Shown one piece after another: positions 26,850 through 34,392 of a stretch of DNA of 64,000 nt. The notes beneath the pieces are model-generated. The model saw only the letters and a program-made list of their open reading frames with translations. It did not search any database and was not told the origin of the DNA. A program made the translations under genes and the position numbers. The stretch's first letter is position 1. Each line of letters begins with the position of its first letter. This stretch comes from Thermococcus profundus (lineage in GTDB: Archaea > Methanobacteriota_B > Thermococci > Thermococcales > Thermococcaceae), in NCBI RefSeq assembly GCF_002214585.1, contig NZ_CP014862.1, positions 1,941,099-2,005,098 of the forward strand, written 5' to 3'.

Positions 26850-26894
26850 AAAGCGTTAAATAACAGTTATCGTTCATAAAAAAGCGTTATTTAC
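26850..26894. promoter_or_regulatory. Direct repeats in the glnA control region
   Basis: AAAGCGTTAAATAAC (26850-26864) and AAGCGTTATTTAC (26882-26894) form an imperfect direct repeat with starts 32 bases apart, about three helical turns, in a very AT-rich upstream region. One copy may include the TATA box and the other an operator. Nitrogen-responsive regulation would be expected for glnA; no regulator can be named. Confidence 0.4.
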
Positions 26895-26924
26895 TGATCA
26901 ATAGTTCATTAAGGTGATGAAAAA

Positions 26925-28256
26925 ATGAACGACATTAAAACAGTCGGGACTTCCCTCAACGGAAGCAGCGAGAAGCCCAGGTTCCTGCAGCTGGTTTTTG
27001 TCGATATCAACGGTGCCTCAAAGGGCATGGAGATCCCAATGGAGAGGTACGAGGAGGCCATAAACGAAGGGATAGCATTCGACGGCTCCTCCATACCCGG
27101 GTTCCAGGGAATAGAGGACAGCGACCTCGTGTTTAAGGCAGACCCCTCAACCTATGCAGAAGTGCCGTGGGAGGGAATAGGGAGGGTTTACGGCTACGTA
27201 TACAAAGGCGGAAAACCCTACGGGGCGGATCCCAGGGGAGTCCTCAGGGAGGTGTTAGAGGATCTCGAGAAGAGGGGGTTCAAAGCATACATCGGTCCAG
27301 AACCAGAGTTCTATCTCTTCAAGAAGAACGGCACCTGGAAGTTCGATATTCCTGACGGCGGCGGTTACTTCGACCTCGTAACCCTCGACAAAGCTAGGAA
27401 CGTCAGAAGGGAGATAGCGCTCTACATGCCTTCCTTCGGCCTGATTCCAGAGGTTCTCCACCATGAAGTAGGAAGGAGTCAGCACGAGATAGACTTCCGA
27501 TACGATGAGGCCCTGAGAACGGCGGACAACGTAGTGAGCTTTAAGTACATTGTTAAGGCAGTGGCGGAGATGAACGGTCTCCACGCCACGTTCATGCCCA
27601 AACCTATCCACGACTTCCCCGGCAATGGAATGCACCTTCACATAAGCCTGTGGGGGGAAGGGGAAAACGTTTTCATCGGCGAAGAAGGGCTCAGCGAGAC
27701 GGCCCTCCACTTCGTAGGGGGAATCCTTAAGCATGCGAAGGCCCTTGCCGCGGTCACGAACCCAACGGTCAACAGCTACAAGCGTCTGGTTCCCGGCTAT
27801 GAAGCCCCGGTCTACGTGAGCTGGGGATATCGGAACAGGAGTACTTTGATCCGCGTTCCAACGTTCTGGGGCAATGCTGCCAGGATAGAATACCGCTGTC
27901 CGGACCCCAGTGCAAACCCGTACCTGGCATTTGCGGCGGTTCTCACCGCGGGACTCGACGGGATAAGGAAAAAGATCGAACCGTCGGCTTACGTTGAGGA
28001 GAACGTTTATGAAATGGGCGAAGCGGAGAGGACCGAGCTCGGTATAGAGACCCTCCCTTCGAATCTCGGAGAGGCCCTCGAAGAATTGAAGAGGGACAGA
28101 GTCATCAGGGATGCCCTCAGCGGGATATACAGGAACTTCATTGAGTACAAGGAGAGGGAATGGGAGAACTACGTCGAGTTCCTCAGCTCTCGGGAACTGC
28201 CACTGGAGACGAAGGAAGTAACCGAGTGGGAGCTGGAGAGGTATTTCTACATTTGA
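26925..28256 (+). CDS. glnA: Glutamine synthetase, type I
   Basis: GlnA joins ammonia to glutamate with ATP. The 443-residue protein has the family blocks AFDGSSIPGFQGIEDSDLVF, EPEFYLF, HHEVGRSQHEIDF, GNGMHLHISLW and SYKRLVPGYEAPVYVSWGYR, with ARIEYRCPDPSANPYLAF further on. No adenylylation-site tyrosine loop of the enterobacterial kind is evident, so direct feedback control is likely. AGGTGATG lies upstream of the ATG. Confidence 0.97.
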   Translation: MNDIKTVGTSLNGSSEKPRFLQLVFVDINGASKGMEIPMERYEEAINEGIAFDGSSIPGFQGIEDSDLVFKADPSTYAEVPWEGIGRVYGYVYKGGKPYGADPRGVLREVLEDLEKRGFKAYIGPEPEFYLFKKNGTWKFDIPDGGGYFDLVTLDKARNVRREIALYMPSFGLIPEVLHHEVGRSQHEIDFRYDEALRTADNVVSFKYIVKAVAEMNGLHATFMPKPIHDFPGNGMHLHISLWGEGENVFIGEEGLSETALHFVGGILKHAKALAAVTNPTVNSYKRLVPGYEAPVYVSWGYRNRSTLIRVPTFWGNAARIEYRCPDPSANPYLAFAAVLTAGLDGIRKKIEPSAYVEENVYEMGEAERTELGIETLPSNLGEALEELKRDRVIRDALSGIYRNFIEYKEREWENYVEFLSSRELPLETKEVTEWELERYFYI

Positions 28257-28317
28257 CCCTTCATTTTCTCCTGCGGGATGCGTAGAGGTCAGCCAGAGGG
28301 CGGGAGTGGCCCCACGT

Positions 28318-29190
28318 CTAATGGGCCTCCTCAAGGACGGCCCCTTCCGGCTCTTCTTTCCCGCCTATGTGGACGAGGATGGAGCCCCCGATTATCATGG
28401 CGGCACCGACGAGCTGTTTTGGTGTCAGCCTCTCCCCAAAGAGGAGAAAAGCCAGGAGTATTGCCACGACAGGCTCTATTGTTGCTATTATACTCGCCCT
28501 GCTAACCTCAACCTCTTTGAGGGCGTGGTTGTAGAGAATGTATCCAAAGAACGTCGGAAACAGGGCCAGTGCAAACAAGTAAGGAACTGCACCAAAGGGA
28601 ACCTTGAAGTCGGTGAAGGGCACCAGGAAAAACAGGCCGAACAGAAGGGTGTAGAACAGCGCTTTCTCAGGTTCTTCCTTCCTCACCGCGAACTTGGCCA
28701 GCACCCCGTATAGGGCATAGGTGAATCCGGTGAGGAGGCCGAAGATAAGGGCTCTGGTAGAGAAACCGTTTCCAGCGCCGTTGACGAGCACAACTCCAAC
28801 CATCACGAGGAGGAGGGCAAAAAGCTTCTCTGAAGTGAGTTCCTCTCCAAATATCAATCTCCCCAGGATTATAGAGTACACCGGCGCGGTGTAGAGGAGG
28901 AGAACAGCAAAGGAAACGGAGGATATCGTGACCGTGTAGAAGTAGAGGGTATAGAAGAGGAATATGCTGAAGAAGCCGTAGAGGGCGTAGAACTTGAGCC
29001 TGGAGCGGTCAATTGAAAAGCCGATGCCCCTAACGCTGAGATACGCCGCCAGAAGGATTATGGCAAACAGAACCCTGTAGAAGACCATCGTGAAGGTACT
29101 CAGTCCAAAGCCGTTGAGGTACTTGGCGAATATGCCGAGGGTCCCCCACATGCTCGCGGCCAGAAAAACGAAGAGGTAACCGCGCCTCAT
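28318..29190 (-). CDS. EamA/DMT-family transporter
   Basis: A 290-residue protein with ten hydrophobic segments in two EamA repeats; FAVLLLYTAPVYSIILGRLI and EVEVSRASIIATIEPVVAIL are typical repeat-end motifs. The ATG follows AGAGGTGAGCC. It starts 5 bases after a small membrane protein gene and is probably the last gene of that unit. Substrate unknown. Confidence 0.88.
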   Translation of the reverse strand: MRRGYLFVFLAASMWGTLGIFAKYLNGFGLSTFTMVFYRVLFAIILLAAYLSVRGIGFSIDRSRLKFYALYGFFSIFLFYTLYFYTVTISSVSFAVLLLYTAPVYSIILGRLIFGEELTSEKLFALLLVMVGVVLVNGAGNGFSTRALIFGLLTGFTYALYGVLAKFAVRKEEPEKALFYTLLFGLFFLVPFTDFKVPFGAVPYLFALALFPTFFGYILYNHALKEVEVSRASIIATIEPVVAILLAFLLFGERLTPKQLVGAAMIIGGSILVHIGGKEEPEGAVLEEAH

Positions 29191-29194
29191 TGGC

Positions 29195-29665
29195 TCACCT
29201 CTTTCGGGAGGATCTTATGTCACCTATCATACGGATGTAGCCCTGAACGGCCAAGACCAGGCCAACTATGAAGAACAGGAACGCGAGGAGGGAGAGGTAC
29301 GCAAGCGGGTAATCTGTAGCCCTAACCGTGTAGTCGTAGCTGACGTTCCCAGATAAAACCTCAACACTGGGGCGAAGGGAGGGGGTCACGTTAACCAGGC
29401 CGGTAACCGAGTAGGTGACGTTGTTAACTGAGACGCTGGCGTTAGTCGAGTTCAGAAGGAGAACCCTTTTGTAGGTGTAGTAGGCTCTCTCAAAGTGATC
29501 GTCACCAATAACGTGGAGTCCGGGGCCCAGATGGCCGCTCTCATGGTAATTCTTCTCGATCCCGTACATGCTCGCCAGGGAGAGAACGAGCGCAAGGACC
29601 AGAAGGAGAAAGCCCACCTTTATCAGGGCGTACTTAAAAGCCAACCTTAGGGGTTCGAGAACCAT
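29195..29665 (-). CDS. Membrane protein with external domain, function unknown
   Basis: The 156-residue protein has an N-terminal membrane segment (about residues 12-34), an external region of about 85 residues with several N-x-T/S sequons (for example NSTNASVSVNNVTYSVTGLV) and a second membrane segment near 125-145. ATG 29665 follows GGTGGTGG; TTG or GTG starts just upstream are less likely. It lies 31 bases past the ABC ATPase stop and may be co-transcribed with the ABC operon. Confidence 0.72.
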   Translation of the reverse strand: MVLEPLRLAFKYALIKVGFLLLVLALVLSLASMYGIEKNYHESGHLGPGLHVIGDDHFERAYYTYKRVLLLNSTNASVSVNNVTYSVTGLVNVTPSLRPSVEVLSGNVSYDYTVRATDYPLAYLSLLAFLFFIVGLVLAVQGYIRMIGDIRSSRKR

Positions 29666-29695
29666 TTCCACCACCAAAATAAAAGTTGAGAAAGG

Positions 29696-30703
29696 TCAGA
29701 ACTTGCCGACCAGGTGGCACTCCGCGAAGTGGTTGTGCTCGTATTCTATCAGCTTGGGGTGCTCCACGTCGCAGAGACCCTTCTGGGCGTAGATGCACCT
29801 CGGGTGGAAGCGGCATCCGGGCGGCACGTTGGCGGCGCTAGGAACCTCACCCTTGATCGGAAGCTCCTTGATGACGTTCCTCCTCTCGGGCTTCGGCTCT
29901 GGAACTGCAGCGAGCAGGGCCCTGGTGTACGGGTGGAGCGGGTTGTCAATGACGCGCTTTGCCGGTCCCATCTCAACGATCCTTCCGAGGTACATGACAG
30001 CCATCCAGTCCGCGAAGTACCTTGCCGTGGACATGTCGTGGGTGATGTAGAGGTAGGTGACGCCCATCTTCTCCTTGAGCTCCTTCATGAGCTCGAGAAC
30101 CTCTGCACGGATCGACACGTCGAGCATCGAAACCGGCTCGTCGGCGACGATGAACGTAGGATTGAGGATCAGCGCACGGGCGATGGCAACACGCTGCCTC
30201 TGACCACCTGAGAGCATGTGCGGGAACCTTCCGACGTAGTCCTCTGGCGGCGTTATCTTGACCATCTCAAGGGCCTTGTAGATGAGCTCCTCGCGCTCCG
30301 CCCTGGTCTCACCGATGCCGTGTATGAGGAGCGGCTCCTCGAGGATGTCGAATATCCTGAACCTCGGGTTCATTGAACTGAATGGATCCTGGAATATTAT
30401 CTGGACCTTCCTCCTGTAGGCCAGGACGTCCTCCTTGGACCTTATGTCGGTGACGTCCTGCCCCTCGAGGTATATCCTGCCGTCTGTCGGCTCCAGGAGC
30501 TTGACTATTAGCTTTCCAGTTGTGGACTTACCACAGCCGCTCTCACCCACGAGGGCAAAGACCTGCTGTTTCTCAATCTCAAAGTTTATGCCATCGACGG
30601 CCTTGACGTACCTCTGCGGAGCACCCTTGAGAGTGTCCATGAACGTCCTCTTAATGGGGAAGTACTTCTTAAGGTTCTCAACTTTAAGTACCGGCTCGGC
30701 CAT
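29696..30703 (-). CDS. Opp/Dpp-type ABC transporter ATPase, F-type
   Basis: The 335-residue nucleotide-binding subunit has Walker [11 protein letters not shown]-loop IIFQDPFSSMNPRF, signature LSGGQRQRVAIARAL, Walker B FIVADEPVSMLD and the His switch YITHD. The C-terminal oligopeptide-ABC extension contains [17 protein letters not shown] with the cysteine cluster seen in this family. It is the last of four genes for permeases and ATPases, and pairs with the D-type ATPase 10 bases upstream. Confidence 0.95.
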   Translation of the reverse strand: MAEPVLKVENLKKYFPIKRTFMDTLKGAPQRYVKAVDGINFEIEKQQVFALVGESGCGKSTTGKLIVKLLEPTDGRIYLEGQDVTDIRSKEDVLAYRRKVQIIFQDPFSSMNPRFRIFDILEEPLLIHGIGETRAEREELIYKALEMVKITPPEDYVGRFPHMLSGGQRQRVAIARALILNPTFIVADEPVSMLDVSIRAEVLELMKELKEKMGVTYLYITHDMSTARYFADWMAVMYLGRIVEMGPAKRVIDNPLHPYTRALLAAVPEPKPERRNVIKELPIKGEVPSAANVPPGCRFHPRCIYAQKGLCDVEHPKLIEYEHNHFAECHLVGKF

Positions 30704-30713
30704 TTCTCACACC

Positions 30714-31673
30714 TCACAGCAACCAGCATGCGGCGTAGTGGTCCTTATCAATCTCCTTCAGCTCGGGGATCTGCTCCCTGCAGACGTCCATGGCGTAGGG
30801 GCACCTCGGGTGGAAGCGGCATCCGCTCGGCGGGTGGATGAGGTTGGGCGGCTGTCCGGGGATGAACTCGAGTTTGTCAACGTCTTCGTGAAGCCTCGGA
30901 ATGGAAGCCAGGAGCTTCTGGGTGTACGGGTGGGCCGGCTCGTAGTAGATCTTCTCACTGTCGCCAATCTCGACTATCTTTCCGGCGTACATGATGGCAA
31001 CGCGGTCGCTGATCTCGGCGAGGATGCTGAGGTCGTGGGTGATGAAGATCATCGAGAGGCCCAGATCCTTCTTGAGCTTCTTCAGGAGGTTTATGATCTG
31101 AGCCTGAACGACGACGTCGAGGGCAGTGGTTGGCTCATCCGCTATAACGACGTCCGGCTCAAGAAGGAGCGCCGAAGCTATGACGACACGCTGCTTCATA
31201 CCACCCGAGAGCTCGTGGGGATAGCGGTAGACGATGTCCGGATCGAGACCGACGAGCTCGAGGTACTTCTGAGCCCTGTCGATAGCCTCGTCCTTGCTCA
31301 TGTCGGTGTGGAGCAACAGCGGCTCTATCATCTGATAGCCAACTGTGTAAACTGGGTTAAGGGCGTTCATGGCACCCTGGAAGATCATGGCTATCTTCTG
31401 CCAGCGTATCTCCCTTCTCAGTACGTCCTCGGGGAGGCCAACTATCTCCCTTCCATCGATCTTAATGCTGCCGTCGACTATCTTTCCCGGAGGGGTCGGC
31501 ATGCCCAAAAGGGTGAAGCCGAGGGAGGACTTGCCGCATCCGCTCTCGCCGGCAAGTCCAAGGACCTCACCCTTCTTGAGGTTGAAGGTCAGGTCGTCAA
31601 CGGCCCTAACGACACCCTTACTCGTGAAGTAATACATTTTGAGGTTCCTAACTTCAAGGACGTTCCTTGCCAT
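30714..31673 (-). CDS. Opp/Dpp-type ABC transporter ATPase, D-type
   Basis: The 319-residue ATPase has Walker [11 protein letters not shown]-loop [13 protein letters not shown], signature [16 protein letters not shown], Walker [13 protein letters not shown] and the switch FITHD. The C-terminus has [15 protein letters not shown], the family cysteine motif. A heterodimer with the neighbouring F-type ATPase would drive uptake. Confidence 0.95.
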   Translation of the reverse strand: MARNVLEVRNLKMYYFTSKGVVRAVDDLTFNLKKGEVLGLAGESGCGKSSLGFTLLGMPTPPGKIVDGSIKIDGREIVGLPEDVLRREIRWQKIAMIFQGAMNALNPVYTVGYQMIEPLLLHTDMSKDEAIDRAQKYLELVGLDPDIVYRYPHELSGGMKQRVVIASALLLEPDVVIADEPTTALDVVVQAQIINLLKKLKKDLGLSMIFITHDLSILAEISDRVAIMYAGKIVEIGDSEKIYYEPAHPYTQKLLASIPRLHEDVDKLEFIPGQPPNLIHPPSGCRFHPRCPYAMDVCREQIPELKEIDKDHYAACWLL

Positions 31674-31683
31674 TCAAACCACC

Positions 31684-33168
31684 TCACAGCCTCCTGAGCC
31701 TCGGGTTGAGTATCCTATCCAGGGCCGTACCTATGAGGACGAACGTAAGTCCGACGACCGCAATTCCAAGTCCAGGTGGAAGAACCCACCACCAGTATCC
31801 CTTAGTGGCCGCGGACTGCACCTCTGCATCGTGGAGTATCTGGCCCCATGTAACTGAGGTCGGATCACCGAGACCGAGGAAGCTCAGGGAAGCTTCACTG
31901 ATAACCGCGATTGGAACGTTGAGGGCTATAACTGCGAAAGCGTACGGGAGGAGCTGCGGGAGCATGTGCTTGAATATGATCCTTCCCGTTCCGGCACCAA
32001 GGGCCCTTGCAGCCTCAACGTAGGTCTGCTCCTTGATCTGAAGGGCCATACTCCTCGATATCCTCGCTATTCCCATCCATCCGAAGACGACGAGCAGGAG
32101 GACTATCATGCTGAGGGGAATGTGTCCCATGGTGGCTCCTATGAGGATCAGGATCGGGAGCGAGGGAATTGAGCTGAAGAGCTCGTTTATACGCATGAGC
32201 ACTTCATCCGCGTTTCCTCCAAGGTAGGCGCTGGTAACACCGTAGACTATTCCTATGATAGTGCTGAGGAGCGAGACCGTGATACCGATAACGAGGGAGA
32301 CCCTGCTTCCCCAGATGATGGCCGCCCAGAGATCCCTGCCCTGATAGTCGGTACCCATGCTTCCATAGACGCGGCCGAGGAAGGTTACGTGCAGGTTGTC
32401 AACTTTCACGTCAGTTCTGAATGGTTTGGTGATAGTAACCTTTAGAGTGTAGGTACCGTGAAGGGTCTGCGGGTTGCTGATTATCTCATCCACGAGCCCA
32501 GTGGCGTTCTTGGAGCTGTATGCGCTGGGATCCACAACGGCGAAGAGGGGCCTGACCATATCCCTGATGAGGACGACCTCAACCGGAACGTCATCGGGGC
32601 TGATGGTCTTGCCGGTGACCTCCTTGTAGAGCCAGATGTAGGTGGCCTTCTTGATGTTTCCGTCCCTTCCTATGGCTATTGACATACCCGAGCTGAGAGG
32701 CTTTTTCTCCACGAGGGGCACGGTCCTCCCATCCGGCCTCTCAAGGTAAACGCTTATTTTGGGCTGGAACGGTGATCCAGGTGGGACTGTAACGTTGAAG
32801 CCCTTGATCAGTATACCCTTCGGCCCGTAGTAGTAATCATCGGAGAGGTTGTACTGGACCTCTATCGTCATGCTCCTCTTCTGGTTGTCAACGTGGACGT
32901 TGGGGGAATCAACAGTGTAAACCTGCTGGGGCACGAGATCCTTACTCGTGAACATGTTGTACCAGGTTGGCGGAACGGTCTGGGGGTAGGCCTCCCAGTA
33001 CTGGGGGTCCCTCCACTTGTCCGGGAAGTTGGGCTCGGTTATTATCGGGGCGGCGGCCGCCACGACCACGAGCAGGATAAGCAATATCAGACCCAGCATT
33101 CCAGTCTTCTCTCGTTTGAACTCGTTAGCGAACTCTGATAGGCTCTCCTTAAAGTCAACCCATCTCAT
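31684..33168 (-). CDS. Opp/Dpp-type ABC permease, C-type, with large external insertion
   Basis: The C-terminal half (about residues 255-494) is a normal DppC-like membrane domain with the EAA motif region (YVEAARALGAGTGRIIFKHMLPQ). It is preceded by an N-terminal membrane segment (about 22-45) and an external region of about 210 residues that is absent from ordinary 280-310-residue DppC proteins. That insert contains YNLSDDYYYGPKGILIKGFN and other beta-rich stretches. It could dock the binding protein or act as an extra substrate-binding platform. The SD is GGTAAGG-like with an 11-base gap from the B-type permease. Confidence 0.92.
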   Translation of the reverse strand: MRWVDFKESLSEFANEFKREKTGMLGLILLILLVVVAAAAPIITEPNFPDKWRDPQYWEAYPQTVPPTWYNMFTSKDLVPQQVYTVDSPNVHVDNQKRSMTIEVQYNLSDDYYYGPKGILIKGFNVTVPPGSPFQPKISVYLERPDGRTVPLVEKKPLSSGMSIAIGRDGNIKKATYIWLYKEVTGKTISPDDVPVEVVLIRDMVRPLFAVVDPSAYSSKNATGLVDEIISNPQTLHGTYTLKVTITKPFRTDVKVDNLHVTFLGRVYGSMGTDYQGRDLWAAIIWGSRVSLVIGITVSLLSTIIGIVYGVTSAYLGGNADEVLMRINELFSSIPSLPILILIGATMGHIPLSMIVLLLVVFGWMGIARISRSMALQIKEQTYVEAARALGAGTGRIIFKHMLPQLLPYAFAVIALNVPIAVISEASLSFLGLGDPTSVTWGQILHDAEVQSAATKGYWWWVLPPGLGIAVVGLTFVLIGTALDRILNPRLRRL

Positions 33169-33179
33169 TCCTTACCACC

Positions 33180-34223
33180 TCACATCTTGGCTGAGGCACC
33201 GACCTTGACACGCGGGTCGAGGAATCCGTAGATCATGTCCGCAAGCACGACGCCGCTGAGGTACAGAACCACCGAGAAGTAGGTAAGACCTATGACGATG
33301 TTGGTCTCACCCTGGTTGAGCGCCATCCAGTAGAGCATTCCCATTCCCGGGTAGCTGAAGACCTGCTCGCTGATTATTGCTCCACCAAGGGATCCGAGGA
33401 GGGAGAATATGACCATTGTCACTATCGGGGGAGCTGCTGCACGGAGGGCGTGGCCGTAGATGACCTTCCTCTCGGGGAGACCCTTGGCCCTGGCGGCCAT
33501 GATGAAGTCCTCCTGGAGGGTTCCTATCATGATGTTCCTAGTAGTCCATGCCCATCCACCGAAGGCCACGAATACGAACGTCAACACGGGGAGGGCGAGC
33601 TTGTGTATCTTATCAAGTATCGTGTCAGTTGGGAGGAAGTTGGACTGAAGCGGGAACCAGCCGAGCTTGTAGGCGAATATGAGGATGAACATCATTCCTG
33701 TCCACCATGTTGGAAGACTGTACGTCAGGAGGGCGAATATTGAGAGGCTTCTGTCAAAGACGCTTCCAGGCATGTTAGCGGCCCTGACTCCAAGGTAGAT
33801 ACCAAGGATCATTGTGATGATCGTTGCCGTGGTGAACAGCACTATGCTCCTCGGGAGGTACATGAAAACTATGTCGCGGACGTTGTTCGTTCCACCAATT
33901 GAAACGGTGCTCTGTCCAAAATCCCACATCAAGGATCGTTTGGTTTTTTCAATGACCTGTCCCCAGAAGGATTTGTCCAGGTTGTACTTCTTTCTGAGGT
34001 TCTGCTCTTCTATAGCACGCTGCCTCCAGTATTCTTCCTCACCAAGAGACTGTTTTATCTTTTTACCTTCCGTCTGATCCCAAGATCTAAGCTCCTCAAA
34101 CAGTTTGGACTTGTTGTCCTCCCTAGCGACTTTAACGAAGAGGGCGGACATAATAAGGGTGGCGATCACCAGAACCAAAAGCGCGTTGAGGATTCTAAAC
34201 ACGAGGTACTTGCCGTATCCCAT
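33180..34223 (-). CDS. Opp/Dpp-type ABC permease, B-type
   Basis: The 347-residue permease has a membrane segment at the N-terminus, an extended soluble linker (about residues 30-100, charged, probably external) and five further membrane segments. The EAA loop is MAARAKGLPERKVIYGHALR. The start follows GGAGGTGACC. A TATA box (GGTATTTAAAG near 34285-34295) lies just upstream, so the permease and ATPase genes have a promoter separate from that of the binding protein. Confidence 0.93.
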   Translation of the reverse strand: MGYGKYLVFRILNALLVLVIATLIMSALFVKVAREDNKSKLFEELRSWDQTEGKKIKQSLGEEEYWRQRAIEEQNLRKKYNLDKSFWGQVIEKTKRSLMWDFGQSTVSIGGTNNVRDIVFMYLPRSIVLFTTATIITMILGIYLGVRAANMPGSVFDRSLSIFALLTYSLPTWWTGMMFILIFAYKLGWFPLQSNFLPTDTILDKIHKLALPVLTFVFVAFGGWAWTTRNIMIGTLQEDFIMAARAKGLPERKVIYGHALRAAAPPIVTMVIFSLLGSLGGAIISEQVFSYPGMGMLYWMALNQGETNIVIGLTYFSVVLYLSGVVLADMIYGFLDPRVKVGASAKM

Positions 34224-34284
34224 CTAGGTCACCTCCAAGTTTCTCGGAGTTCCTGAGCGATCTTTTTCGGCTTTGTAAAACTGC

Positions 34285-34295
34285 CTTTAAATACC
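34285..34295 (-). promoter_or_regulatory. TATA box upstream of the ABC permease and ATPase genes
   Basis: The minus strand reads GGTATTTAAAG about 65 bases before the B-type permease start. The region between the binding-protein stop (34393) and this point has no gene. Confidence 0.5.
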
Positions 34296-34392
34296 TTACT
34301 GAACAGAAATGAGCATAGCAATCAAACATGTACATCAAAAACGTGCTCGATATCTGGATAAACGCAACGAACAAAAGAAAGAAGGGAAGGGA

